Source: Motacilla alba alba (Eukaryota > Chordata > Aves > Passeriformes > Motacillidae). Taken from it: a stretch of DNA of 64,000 bases. Made by a program: the position numbers and the translations under genes. Where the stretch lies: positions 5,090,254 through 5,154,253 of the forward strand of contig NC_052020.1 in NCBI RefSeq assembly GCF_015832195.1, read 5' to 3'. Of the stretch, positions 1 through 12,038 are shown piece after piece (positions within the stretch are counted from its first letter, which is position 1; each line of letters begins with the position of its first letter). The notes under the pieces are model-generated. The model had not been told where the DNA came from and made no database searches. It saw only the letters and a list, made by a program, of their open reading frames with translations.

Positions 1-1381
1 TAAGTTTCCTAATCCAGATAAGCAGGGCTAGGATATCTGACAGCTGCTTCACGCTCTTCATCATCATCTGAAACAATCAGTACGCATTAGAGAGTACTTT
101 TCCCTTTACAAAGGTGATAATTAGATAACAAGCTGAGATTAAAGTAATTACAGTTAGACAGCTGGCAAGGCAGCACAGTCATGTTGAAATATTGTTGATA
201 CTTCAGCATCTGGTTCTAATAACAGCACAGGCTAAGAGATTTTACATTAATTACAGAACATAATTTAATATAAACATATTTAATTACAATTGATGAGCGA
301 TAAACTGTTCAAGAATGACTTAACCCCTTACACATGTCAAAATGATGGGAACTTCATATATATCTTTCTACTTTAAGAGCAGGCTGCAGTCAGTATGAAA
401 GGTTATGAATCTCCAATTTTAAGAGAATTCTGTGACTGGAAAGGTGAAATATTGATACATTTTTTTAAAAATCTAATTTTAAAACAAGCTAAAACTGCCA
501 GCATACTACAGAATTCAAGACTGCCTCCATTTAGGCAGAATTGCAGCTAAGCCCTAAATTGCTGTCTCAAAAATTCCACAGCAATTGCCACCCAAGCCGG
601 AGGCATCTACAGCTCCCTGGTGCCTGTGTGGTTTTCCCAAGGATGCTCTCAGTTCCTCTGATCTTGTCAATGCTGGGCAGCACAGAGCCTCTGCTCCTTC
701 CTGAACTACAGATCCAGCTGCAAGGACCTGCCCCAAGAGTGCGAGGGCCCTCCTGAGTATTTGAAAAAGTCATTGGAGAGACGCCAAACAGCTGTGGCAG
801 TGCTGATCCTGGGAAGTTGGGGCCCTAACTATGAACTTTCTCCATCCTTCTTGCTCTTGTGCTCCTCCCTGGTCTGCTCAGCATTGTGGTTTCCTTGCTG
901 CATCCAAGCAAAAGTATTTGGGGTTTGGAAGGGCCAAACCAGAGCACTACAGCTTAAAAAATGACAGCAGTGGCAGAGAAGGGTGGAAATGGGACAAGTG
1001 AATTCCTCCATCAGGAAGAAAATGAAGATGGTTGCTTGAGCTACTGGAGAGCATCGAAAGGAGCCACGGGGGTGGTGAAGGGCCCTGAGAGGAAGCCAAA
1101 TGAGCGTGGCTGAGGGCACTGGCTGTGTCCAGCCTGGACAAGGGGAGACCCCAGTGCAGTTACAGCATCCTCACCTGGGGAAGAGGAGGGGCAGGCACTG
1201 ATCCCTTTCTGGTCTCTTCACCCTCATGAGCTGAGACAGGACTTGAGCAAATGGCATGAAGCTGAATTAGAGGTCTGGGTTCTTCACCCGGAGGGTGGCT
1301 GGGCACTGGAACACTGAAGTGGTCACAGCACCCAGCATGTCAGATTTCAAGAAGTGTTCAGACAACACTCAGGCACAGGGT
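1..1381. other. Unique noncoding DNA, left edge
   Basis: AT-rich single-copy sequence with many homeodomain-type TAATTA/TTAATTA words and CAGCTG E-boxes in the first 350 bases, becoming more GC-rich after 600. The open frames here (60-96 codons) overlap one another on both strands and have no recognisable domain, so I treat them as chance. No repeat family recognised. Confidence 0.6.
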
Positions 1382-1512
1382 GGGATTCTTGGGGTGTCCT
1401 GTGCAGGGCCAGGAGTGGATTCTTGGGGTGGGATTCTTGGGGTGTCCTGTGCAGGGCCAGGAGTGGATTCTTGGGGTGGGATTCTTGGGGTGTCCTGTGC
1501 AGGGCCAGGAGT
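1382..1512. repeat. Minisatellite, 48-bp unit, 2.7 copies
   Basis: Units begin at 1382, 1430 and 1478 with the word GGGATTCTTGGGGTGTCC and are almost identical to each other. The third copy breaks off after about 35 bases, at the GGCCAGGAGT word. Each unit also contains an inner partial repeat (GGATTCTTGGGGT twice). Because 48 is a multiple of three, the array stays open in several frames on both strands and produces an artificial repeat peptide. This is not evidence for a gene. The near identity of copies suggests recent expansion and probable length polymorphism. Confidence 0.92.
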
Positions 1513-4500
1513 TGGGCTCAATGATTCCAATGGGTCCCTTCAAACCCAGCATATTCTGGGAGCATGGTCTGGCCGTGCAGGTGTATTAAAAAATTACTGC
1601 CTTTGGGCCCCTGCCTGACACTCCCCATGGTCAGAGAACTCCTTGTGCCTGAAGTCTCTCCTTGCGGGAATATTTTTGTGTTTGCATCGAAAAAAAACTG
1701 GATCTGATCAAAGCCAATCTATTCAAAAATAAAAATCTTCTAATATCTAACTTCTTCATTTGAAAGGATTAATTAAAAAAAAAAAAAAAAAACAGATACA
1801 AGAGAGGCTGGTTATTCTGTGGGCCTGAAGATGGCATGCAATATGAGCAATAAAAATTTATAAATGTGCACTAACCATGTTGCATAACTCATTAAAGTAC
1901 ATTTAGGTCAAACATGTTTTAGCTTTGGTTTCCATAAAGTCAGAAAGGTGAAACTAAAATTATCTCAAAACACAGCATATGTTCTCTAATACTTTTTCCT
2001 CTCCATCTTCAAACAGGCAAGAAGGAAATTATCCTTTAGGTTGCTTTAAGAAAGAAATAGAAAAAGTAGACCTAAAGCAAAGCTGCAAACATACACAATT
2101 CTTTTTCCCAGGCCAACCATCATTACAGTTATGCACAAATCACAGGATATTTTTGTAGCACCTCTGCCCTGGACCTGTGTAGTGCACAGCCCACACAGTG
2201 TTTAGACAGTTCTAGTGAGCACAGATCCTGCAGCTTGTTCACCCAGCTGTAATATCTCTGTTGAGACTGTAAAACCACCTTTTTATGAGCCTGTTCCTCT
2301 GTTTCCCACTCACAATAAAACAGGCATCTAGTAGATCACATAATTATGAACAGGATACAAACAAGCAAATAAATGTAGCAGAGATCCTGTGAGGTGGTAT
2401 GTTACCAAAAAAAAATCCCCTAAAACCCAAAAAAACCCACATTGAAATATTACACTTGAGAGAATGCCAAGGAGGATGCTCAGGGGTTTCAGTCCCTTGA
2501 TTAAAAGGTTAAATTGTATGTCTCTCACAGCTACTAGATCAGCAAAGGTAATTAACATCTTTTGGAAACTGATGAGGACTTTCAATTTTTATCTAAAAGC
2601 TCCTATACAAACCCAGCCCTTTATTTCAACAAGCCTCAGATAATGATAATTGATTTCGTCAAAAAAAATCACTGTTCATCTCTTTGCTCCAAATTTCTTT
2701 GGCAACATATATTACACTTCCCTGGGTAAAGATATACAGAAAAACTGTATCATTTGTCTGTGCAGTAAAACAAACACCTACCATTGATGAGATGCTCAAA
2801 ATAATAAACCCTTTGCAAAAGTCAGTCTTCAACAGAATTAATTCGAGAGAAATCATGAAGAGCCTAATTTCCTCCACACCTCTTCTCTTGTTTTCTAATC
2901 ACTCTTTTTACACTTGTGGACAAATGAGTCATTCCACAGATGTAGCTAAATGAAGGATAGTGAGCGCTACCTACTTGGACAGATTTTTCCTATAACAAAC
3001 ACAGTTTTTCTGTTTCTTCAAAAAAAAAAAAAAAAAAAAACAAAAAAAACCACCAAACTTCATTTTTGTCCTTGTCTGGGGTTGTTGGTTCAGCACCATC
3101 AGTGATGTCAATAGAACAGTGACTGTAACTTGTTATCCCATCAACACAGTGCATTAAATCATTTCGTTTGCAAGACCTCCTTTCAGCCCTACAAAAAAAT
3201 TCTGAAAAAATTATAAACATTTTAAGCTTTCATGAGGTAAAATCAATCCCAAGTAAACTAGAGTTGCACTTCCATTGGTGGAAAGCAATTTATTATAGGA
3301 TAAATATTAAGTGTTTATTTCATTATCTCTTCATGGTTCCAATTTTTGGAATTTTAAACTTAACTTAGCAATAACAAAAAAAAAACCCAAACGCATCAAA
3401 AGTGATTTCTAGATAACACTTCCACAGAAAGATTAAATATGTGGTCTGAACAAACTGACAACTTTGATGAATAAATTTTGATGATCTGCTTTTTCTTACC
3501 CTCGGATTCTTGTCATTATGTGAACTTTGCTGTTGTGTTAAATCTGGAAGGTCAAAACCCCATCATGCTGTTGGAGTTACAGCACCTCCAACAATCTACT
3601 TACTCTTCTGAGCTACAGACAGCCAAAACCAAAACCACATTCTACTTTATACACAGAGCAAACAGAATGTATGTTGCTGGCACACGGCAAGGACTTGCCT
3701 CCATGACTCTGTGCATGTAACAACCATTCCCCAGCAAGTGAACATTTGCTCAAAGCTTGCACAGTTAGCTTCTCTCAGCAAGAACACAGAAGGAGAGGGC
3801 AGATTTTAGCCTCAAGTGACTGATGCAGGATACACAATAATTTCCCTCAGGTTTTCTGATGAATTTTCACTCAGGAAAATGATGTAACCCTGCTCTTCAT
3901 CCTGATCCTATACAAATGGCAACTCAGTGCTTGGAAAGAGAAAGGCTTCCAGGACTGAGGCATTATTCCATTTTAGCATTGTCTCTCATCACTCAGAACC
4001 ACTGTAGCCTGGCCCCTAACCTCAGGAGGGACAAAGCAAAGATGCTGAAATAGAGAGAAGTTACAACGACCTTCAGCTTGTGAAGGGAAACAGACGTTAA
4101 CCCATTAAACAGGGCAGGAGGAGGAGGAAGAGGTGGTGGGGAGGAAGGGAAAAAGACAGCCACAGGTTATCTTTTCAGAAGACATTCTGGTTGAGGACTT
4201 AACATTCATTAACAACAACAACAAAAACAAAAACAAAACAAAAAAAAAAAACCAAAAAAACAAAAAAAGGCAAAAAAATCCATTTGCAAGTGAAGATCAC
4301 TCACATTAGCTCATGCAAGACCCAGATCTTCCCAGTGTCAGGGCAGAGAGGCATCTGAGGAGGAAAGATCAGCACTGTGCTATTAATTGTGCTCTGCAGA
4401 ATCACTGATGTTCTTCAGCGGGCCTTGCTTTCTGAACACAAATATATATACAAAGAAATTGGGTGTGCAGTGGTATTTCATGGTAGATGATGACATTCTG

Positions 4501-5267
4501 GTAAAGGATGGTGCATGAAAAAACCATCTGCCATACTATCTAGGCTTTACTTCCTACAGAATTTAGTATCATGTATAACGAAACAGAGACAAGGTTGATC
4601 AGGACAAGTTGGCCCCAACAAGCTATGTTTTTCTTTATGTCACCTCCTGGCAGTTAAAAGATGTTGAGAAATCCCCCAGTGGGATAGGAAAAGGACAGGA
4701 CAGGAAATCCTTGGCTTTTACGTGGGTCTTCGTAGCACGAGAGACGTAAGTAAATGCCCAGTATGGAAACCAGAATTGCTCCATGACCAGAGCCACTCAT
4801 CCCAACCTTCCTTCCTAAATCTTGTGCAGGCAGGGGCTGGCCTGTCCTCATTGAGTGCCACATGCCACAGCTATACTTTCACCACCCCACACCCTGCCCT
4901 GGGTGTGTCTGTCAGAGCTGGATGCAGCCCAGCTCCACACATAGGCTGTGATAACTCGAGTGCTTGTGGCCATAGCTCTGCAAGATCCATCGCATGAAAC
5001 AACGCAACGTAAACAAAAGATTAAACCAGATAATTTAACTGAACCTGCTTAAACAGTTGATATAGACATCTGAGATTTAGCAACAGATTTGTTTAGCATC
5101 TAAGAGAGTAATAACACCCTCTTCTCACACTTCAGCCTATACTGATGTCAGAACAACCTGAAACCAAGAACGCTCACCATCAGATGGTTTTAGATTCATG
5201 TCTCTAACACACCTACTGGCTCACATGCAAAACATTTTCCACCACTCTCTTCTCTCTCCTCCTTACA
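1513..5267. other. Unique noncoding DNA with A-rich tracts
   Basis: No gene seen. The region holds an A-run near 1774-1792, an A-run of 21 at 3020-3040, and an A-rich tract at about 4206-4275 built from AAC/AAAAC words. Open frames are 66-91 codons, compositionally ordinary and overlapped on the other strand. I see no CR1 or LTR end motifs in this stretch. Confidence 0.55.
4206..4275. repeat. A-rich low-complexity tract
   Basis: A degenerate (AAC)n/(AAAAC)n to poly-A tract. No retrotransposed body or target-site duplication can be identified on either side, so I call it a simple repeat and not a retrocopy tail. Confidence 0.8.
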
Positions 5268-5586
5268 CTTACTTGTCGCTCTCGTGCAATGAAGAACACA
5301 GAAACAGACAGAGGCAATCTCGTACAAAAGAATAAGAAGCCTTTATTCAAAGGAACCGCACGGTTTTTATAGAGTGTTATGATATTTGATTGGCTAACTA
5401 ACAAAAACATCTTCCTCACACACTGTCCTTGAGAAGAAGAAAAATAAGAAGTAGAAAAACACCACCTGCTAATTATTTATATTTAGCAAATTATCATGTT
5501 TTTGTAGCTTCCTTAAAATTCTCACAAGCCCCTGTGAGAAACGCTTGCCGTTTCTCTCTCTCTGTCCCATGGCATCCACACTTACT
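5268..5586 (-). mobile_element. Solo LTR with 6-bp target-site duplication
   Basis: A complete solo long terminal repeat in minus orientation. The LTR proper is 5274-5580 (307 bp). On the minus strand it begins TGTGGATGCC and ends GAGCGACA, giving the canonical TG...CA ends. It is flanked by an identical 6-bp duplication, CTTACT, at 5268-5273 and 5581-5586. Reading along the minus strand there is a CCAAT box, then a TATA box, then AATAAA, in the order expected across U3 and R. The 6-bp duplication and the poly-A signal lying just after the TATA box suggest an ERVK/alpharetrovirus-like group with a short R. No gag, pol or env remains, so the provirus was lost by LTR-LTR recombination. Exact family name not assigned. 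Confidence 0.93.
5342..5393 (-). promoter_or_regulatory. Core promoter and poly-A signal of the solo LTR
   Basis: On the minus strand: CCAAT at 5393-5389, TATAAAAA at 5371-5364 and AATAAA at 5347-5342. Spacing puts the expected start site at about 5340-5345, beside the poly-A signal. That would give an R region of only about 15-20 nt, inferred from element spacing. The elements look intact, so the LTR could still drive antisense transcription. No transcript evidence is available from sequence alone. Confidence 0.7.
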
Positions 5587-7552
5587 GACTTTATTCTGGC
5601 ACTCTTCACCCCTGCTCTCATTCTGGCTGAGGAGGGACAATATTTGTTTTGCCATCCATTACTTAGGCATTATGTGCCTAACTCTTGTACACAACACCCA
5701 AAATACAGCTATATATACAGAAAAAAGACAGCCAAAGGTTTGATCCTATAGTTCTTCTTTCATACTCAACCTTTTTGTTTACTGATCTATTTGTGTCTCC
5801 TGGTCTTGAATATTTTACCTTGTATTCTTCACCTCCTGCTCTCTCCCGTACAACCTCTCATTCCAGAGAGTTTAAGCATAAAGTGAAAGCCAGGGTCTCA
5901 GCTTCCTTCTCCTCCTCCTCTATTAAAAACAGAAAACCTCACCCAAACAAACAAACAAAGAAACCTGAAAACCACATCTGCTCCACGAAGCACTCCAGAT
6001 GCGATGCCTGTTGGCCATGCTGCAATTGTTCTGTGCCACTGCTCATGCCTCAGTAGAGGCTGACATGCTTCAGGGCAAAAATTCCTTTGTCTGGCACATC
6101 TACCTTTTGTGAATCGCAGTGTACCCTTGGAGGTGAACACAGGGCACTTGGATGCAGGTTAAACAAACAAACAAACACACACAAAACACAAACACACCCC
6201 CCCACCCCCCCCCCCCAACTCAAACAAACCAGGTCACCAGAATGGATGTGAATTAAAGCCTGGGCTCTGGCAAATAAAATTGAAAACTTCCCCTACAATG
6301 GAGAAATTTCAGATAGGCAAAGACTATTACATTCACTAAATCCTATAAAATTGAGGGATAAGAGGTAGCGTACAAGATTTGAGGAGAGAGAAGATTGAGC
6401 TTAGATCCAAATGTCCCCAAATTTTGGAGGAGCTCAACTCTACATCAGAACCTTGCATTCTATGCTAACTCCAATGCATGTAGTTCCCTCACGGGATTTT
6501 TTTTTCCTGTACAGAATGTACAAGTAATCAAGTCCATCTGCAAGAGAGAACTTCCATTTCATTCTTCAGCATTTAAAGCAGATTAGGACTCCAGGTGGGA
6601 TTTTAAAAGAGGCAATATTTAAAAATTAGCATATTTACCATAATCATTTTCAAGCAATTTGCATCCATCTCACAGGTTACACGCACACTAATGTCCACCC
6701 ATGTGGACACATCACTGCTCTGAAGAAAGAAAAGCTGCATGTGTCTGAAGAGCAGCAGGCAGCTTTGATAGACAAGTGCTGCAAGGGCAATGGGGCTACC
6801 TCATAAAAAGTAGCTAAAAAGACAGGCTGGACAGTAGCACTGCGTGCTAGCACAGTTTGATCCTTTTCATTCCATTAGAGGTAAAAAAACACATCCCTCA
6901 AGAACCTGGAAATAGAGGCTGGAAAACAGATCCATGGATTTGCTTTTTTTCCCTTCCTGAGAGAATAATGCTCTACTTTTACAAACAGAAATCCAGCAAG
7001 AAAAAGGAAGCTGAAAATGCATATTTGTTTTGATAAATTTATTCACAAGCTGAAATAGTACATTTTAAAAATGTTTTATTTAATTTAATGAAAAAGTAAT
7101 CATCTTTTTGATAGGTGATAATTACCCATTATTCTGTCATAAACAGAAAAGAAAGATGTACTTATGTAGATTTAACTGAGCATTGTGTTAATCACACTGC
7201 AGTGACTCAAAACACAAAACCAAACTTTCTTATACAAAGTATTCCTTTTGCCAAAGAAAATACAGCCTTAGTATTCCCTGAAAGCCAGCTCATGATCACA
7301 GAAATAAACCTTCAACTCAGTTTTACCCTATCCATTTTGATTGAGTTTCACAGCCAGATAGAAGCTGATCAATTGTCATGATCACAGTTTTAAATAATTT
7401 ACACTTATGTTGAATATTAAGGCTAAAAATCTTCTCTGTGTGTACAATTTCAGGAACTTGGCAGCAGTCCTCCAAGTATCCCAAGCTTAAAGTCAGATAA
7501 AATTGTGTTAACAGAGTTAATTGTTAACATAGTTAACAAGGAAATGGAAGGG
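5587..7552. other. Unique noncoding DNA right of the solo LTR
   Basis: No gene recognised. 5587-5860 is rich in pyrimidine words (CTTCACC, CTGCTCTC) but I could not tie it to a repeat family. A simple-repeat tract lies at 6161-6217. Near the right end is an 8-bp inverted repeat, TTGTTAAC/GTTAACAA, with a 3-nt spacer at 7521-7539. It sits just before the tandem duplication. Open frames are short and featureless. Confidence 0.5.
6161..6217. repeat. Simple repeat: (AAAC)n / (CA)n / poly-C
   Basis: A run of AAAC units passes into CA-rich words and then two cytosine runs, the second 13 C long. It is a likely length-variable, error-prone locus for sequencing and assembly. Confidence 0.88.
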
Positions 7553-8136
7553 CTCAGATATACTACTGTAGGCAGTGTGAAGAATAATAAAGTTTAGGTA
7601 TAAAGATATCCCAGATCCTCATATGCAGAGCTTAATTTTTTTTTAAGATGCATTTTCCAAATGTTACATACCTTTCATAATGCAAAAGAGGCTGTGAAAG
7701 ATTTAAATACTGAACATAAGTGCCTTTGAGTGCACGCCTTAGTATGGCCAATCCTATAGACTTTATAAATTAATTTACAGTCCTTCAAAAGCTCAATAAT
7801 GGCTCCAATTCAGCAGTCATATGATTAATATCTCAGATATACTCCTGGAGGCAGTGTGAAGAATAATAAAGTTTAGGTATAAAGATGTTCCAGGTCCTCA
7901 TATGCATAGCTTAATTTTTTTTTTTTAAGATGCACTCCCCACTTTTCTCCAAGTACATGAATACAAATGCTGCACACCTTTCATAATGCAAAAGAGGTTG
8001 TGAAGGACTGAAATACTGTACATACATGCCCTTGAGTGGGTACACTAGCATGGCCAGTTCTGTAGTTCTATAAATTAATTTACAGTCCTTCCAGAGCCCA
8101 ATAATGACTCCAATTCAGCAGTCATATGATTAATAT
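7553..8136. repeat. Diverged tandem duplication, two copies of about 0.3 kb
   Basis: Copy 1 is 7553-7831 (279 bp) and copy 2 is 7832-8136 (305 bp). Both open with CTCAGATATACT and close with AGTCATATGATTAATAT. Shared landmarks run in the same order through both: GGCAGTGTGAAGAATAATAA, TCCTCATATGCA, a T-run followed by AAGATGCA, TTTCATAATGCAAAAGAGG, and ATAAATTAATTTACAGTCCTTC. Copy 2 carries about 26 extra bases, mainly near 7935-7975, and scattered substitutions separate the copies. This is an old local duplication with no open frame and no transposon signature. Confidence 0.93.
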
Positions 8137-9144
8137 CACCAATCCACTACTAGACTTTATTTCCATCCTATTTAGAGAAAATATACAAGCCAATCTGACC
8201 CAGTTCAGTCTTGCTTGAAACCTCCAGAGAATTATGCGTAGATCCACAACATGAAAAAAACCTAATTTAAAAACAGATTAACGTGCAAATCTGGTTTGAA
8301 TTATTCACTTTACAGCATTTATATTTTTCTAAAAAAGTTGGGCAACACATAGACTGTGTTTAGAAAAGGGCCTGCACATCTGCATTGCTGCATCTCAGGA
8401 ACAGCTACTGTAACATTTCCCATTTTCTTAAACTGAATGATGTATGAAAAACATACAAAAATTGTGGCAGATGGATTTTTTTCCCCAAAGGTAATGCCTT
8501 GTTAAATAAAGGAAATAAGAGAAAAAAAAATTTGGACTGAAGACCTCATTCCAGAAGTAGAACAATGGTAGTTTGGCCTGCAGGGACACAACTCCAATAA
8601 CGACTTTACAACTTTACTGTGTGCATTGCAGTCCAGGCACTTAAAGGCAGTGGAAGGGCTCTGCGCTGGGTGGGAAGTTTTCATTCTGTCAATATGTGCA
8701 ATAAAAATGAGGACAAAGCCACAAAAAAGGGAAGTGGGGAAAGTGGTTTTAGAAGAATCCAAAATCAGGATCTCCATCAGCCTAAGCAAGTCTTGGTCTT
8801 TCTCGAAGAGCCTGCTCAGAGTCTGGATGAGACTGGATGAGACACTGAACAAGTCACAGCAAAATTAAGGGGTTTGGGGATAAAAGACTATTGAATAGAT
8901 AAAACTATTATCAACCACAGCTATGTGAATACCCTTTCAAAATTCTTACCCCTGCCCCAATATCTAACAGCAAAATGTCTAATTGAAGTAAATCAGTAAA
9001 TGAATTTGGTGGGGAACTGGTCTACACCAATCTGTTGGTTGCCATCACTCTTTCTACTTCTTTAGCCTTGGAGGTGATCTTGGACACCAAGGTACCCAGA
9101 TCTGATGTCTACTGCCACCTAAATCACACAGAAAATCAAGTCTC

Positions 9145-9278
9145 TGTGTGTATACATATATATTTTGTAAATATATATTTATATCCACATATCCCCCATG
9201 TATATAAGTGTGTACATACATTCATATGGGGCATATTTACATACATGTAAATATCTGTATGTGTATGCACACACACAG
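9145..9278. repeat. Degenerate (TG/TA/CA)n tract
   Basis: Alternating purine-pyrimidine sequence beginning TGTGTGTATACATATATA and ending GCACACACACAG, interrupted by unique words. Such sequence can adopt non-B DNA and is typically variable. The open frames across it are repeat translations rich in His, Thr and Tyr. Confidence 0.8.
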
Positions 9279-10563
9279 AGAAAATTTGTATGAGGATATG
9301 GAGCAAACAAATGTGAGTAAATGCTATGTGAGTGTTGGTTGTGGTCTTCTCACTCCACACCCAAAAATCAGCAGCCTGAAAGCACAATGTATTTGATTAC
9401 TGAAACTGCAGAGACTGACTAGATCCCAGAACCTGAGAATGGTGACTCTGACATGAGGATCACAAAACTGATCCCTGTCCCAAGCCAAAATATTTTTCAG
9501 AAAAAGTCACCTCCATTGCTTCCTCAAGGACACAGTTAATCACACGACCCTTCATTATCTGAAACATAACCAAGTACTACTGCCCAAGCTGGGAAAACAC
9601 AAAAATAGAGATGTTCTCATCGGAACTAAAAACCTAGACTCAACGGGCTAAATTTGAGGCACAGAGCCCTAAATAGGCTTTGCCAGATGGAAAAATCACT
9701 GCTGAAAAACCCACACATTACACCTTGCATGAGTAGCTCAGATCAGGGGGAGCTGAACCAAAGGAAGCTTAAGGAAAATGTGCTGAGCAGCTCAGAGCTA
9801 CTTTGGGCAAGTGTTCTGGACCAAAGGTGCATCCACACTGTTGGATAAACTGTTTTAAAACTGAGCTGTGCAGTGCCACTTGTGATTCAGGATGCCAACA
9901 CAGCCCTAGATATCATTCTCCATGGATGCCACTGCCATTTCCATCGGCTAGAAGATAACAGACTAACAACGAGGCACCATGAGTAATTAGGGTTGCTTTT
10001 GCATTGTACAGGAGCCAAGTTTAGCATACCCAGTACAACCAGTGAAAGGCTTCTCTAGGTCTGATCTGACTGCTCACAGAATGTGAGGTGGCTATGTGAA
10101 ACTGGATCAAACCCCATCACCCATCTTTCCAAGCTGTGCATCATTCCAAAAGACTGGCGACCAAGTGGCATTTTCTGGAAATAGTCAAACTTCAGATAGT
10201 CAAATTTCAAATTCTTTGTATTTTATTTTCTCTGTTAACTTCTAAATATGTGTCAACATCACTAGGGTGAGCCTTACTGAAGTGAAAGAGATTAAAGGTT
10301 TCTTTTAAACCTATTTGTTACAGAGATAAAGTGGTAAATTCAGGATGGAATGTTTTCATGGAGACGGTGGAGCAGTGGAAAGGCAAGGGAGCATTGGGAG
10401 TGACCTTATCTTTGAAGCTGTGCTTTGGGAGCCTGGGAGCACAGCCTGGCAGGCCACAGGGACCTGAGGAGGGCTGCACTGCAAGCTGCCAGGAAAAACA
10501 GGGAACTGCAGCAGCCCATGGGAACTTCATCCCTGCCTCAGAGCACAGAAGGACTCACTGCAT

Positions 10564-10631
10564 AGCTGTGAGCAATCCCTGAGGTATTAAATGTTTAGCT
10601 GGGAGCAATCCCCCTGGTGTTAAATCCTTGT
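10564..10631. repeat. Two-copy 34-bp direct repeat
   Basis: AGCTGTGAGCAATCCCTGAG at 10564 recurs as AGCTGGGAGCAATCCCCCTG at 10598, and each is followed by GTATTAAATG or TGTTAAATCC. Two diverged tandem copies of a 34-bp unit. Small local duplication of no evident function. Confidence 0.75.
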
Positions 10632-11909
10632 GTGGGGCAGCCTCACGTGTTTCTGACTGACCAATGCAGCCTAAGAACAGAGACTGAGGTTCCAAGCATG
10701 AAAAGTGCCACACACGCACAAAAAAATTCAGAGTTTTGATAAATGCCACTGCAGGCATGCAAATCCAAATAGATATTAATTACTTATTTTGCTAAATTTA
10801 GTGTATCTAGTGGAAACCCAGTGTTGTGAAATCAGGAACAATTAAGAGTACAGGTGATTTCCAAAGATATGTCTACCAGTAGCCCACATGTTTTTCCCGA
10901 GTCCTTCTTTAAATATTAGCAGCCTACGTTTCCAAAATGATAATACCTACACTAAAATATTAATTCCCTGCATAGACTTAAGCCACATACTCAGTAATTT
11001 ATCTGCTAGAACAATTATACGTCTAATACCTTCATTAGTCTGGTGAAGTGAGTTCCAAGCTAAAGACTGAAATTCTTTATCTTTTCTGAAATATACAAAG
11101 CCAAAATGGAATGTCCTATTAATATTAAAAGACAGCTACTAGTAAAAGTCAGATAGTTCAAAGTTAAGTGGAATGATCTGTTGTCCCTAAGCACTGATCC
11201 ACATATTCCCAGAAACATCTAAGAACCTATCTGTTCCAACCTCCACTGAGCAGTATTGTTGCTAATTGAACATGGAGAGTGGGTTTGTTCCATCAGATGT
11301 GTTCATTTCTTCTAAGAACACCCTATGGAATATCAAATGTACTAAATATAGCTGTCAACATTAAAAGCCTGCAACTGGAAAGTGCTATTAAAGAGCTAAG
11401 TGTACTTCACTAGGCATTATAAAGCCAAAGCCCTCTTTAAAGATACATCATGTTATTAGAGACTATTCACATTAATGCAAAAATCATCATTCTTAATATA
11501 TTTTACAAGGCATGTCTAGGCTACTTCCAGGCTCAAGAGTTCCTCAATTTCTCCCCCATTTACTGGTAATTACATGGATGACTCAATAGTGTTTCAAGGA
11601 GGGCAAAGAGAGAACTGTAGCAGATCCATACCCCGTGTCCAGGTGAAGCTTCAAAAGCAGAAATGATGCAACATCTGTAAATGTCAGCTTCTTACACTAC
11701 TGCATTTACCATTCCAGTGTCAAGGTGCTATACGTTTTCAAATTCTTACAGGTTTTTTTAGGAAACACTGAGAGATTCCTAGGAAAGGTTCTGCTAACTA
11801 TGAGAGGGTATTTGCCTTCCTCAGTGTAAATATACAGAATTCATGGTAGGAAGGAAATAATGCAGAAATGGAAGCACGAGAGAATCTAGAAATAACTAAG
11901 CCCGAGGAA

Positions 11910-12038
11910 CATTTTGCTAAAATCATAAGCAAAATGTATATTTTATATACATAGCAAAACTCCTGATTATTTTCAGAGGATCCTTTGCTTCTACCTCTAC
12001 AACTCCATCCTAATTAACAGCACCCCTGTTAATTAGGA
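11910..12038. repeat. Cluster of three short inverted repeats
   Basis: Three hairpin-capable inverted repeats lie within 130 bp. The first has CATTTTGCT/AGCAAAATG arms (11910-11918 and 11928-11936). The second, overlapping it, has ATGTATAT/ATATACAT arms (11934-11941 and 11945-11952). The third has perfect 13-bp arms, TCCTAATTAACAG/CTGTTAATTAGGA (12008-12020 and 12026-12038), with a 5-nt loop. No transposon ends or gene context explain them. Confidence 0.85.

Larger units (their letters stand above)
8137..11909. other. Unique noncoding DNA with minor simple repeats
   Basis: No gene supported. Contents include a degenerate TG/CA/TA tract (9145-9278) and a two-copy 34-bp direct repeat (10564-10631). 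The 73-83 codon open frames around 8619-8868 and 10331-10582 overlap frames on the other strand and show no domain. Confidence 0.55.

Noticed and set aside
1295..1618. 107-codon frame with a repeated 16-residue motif
   Set aside because: It is the translation of the 48-bp minisatellite, which is open in more than one frame and on both strands.
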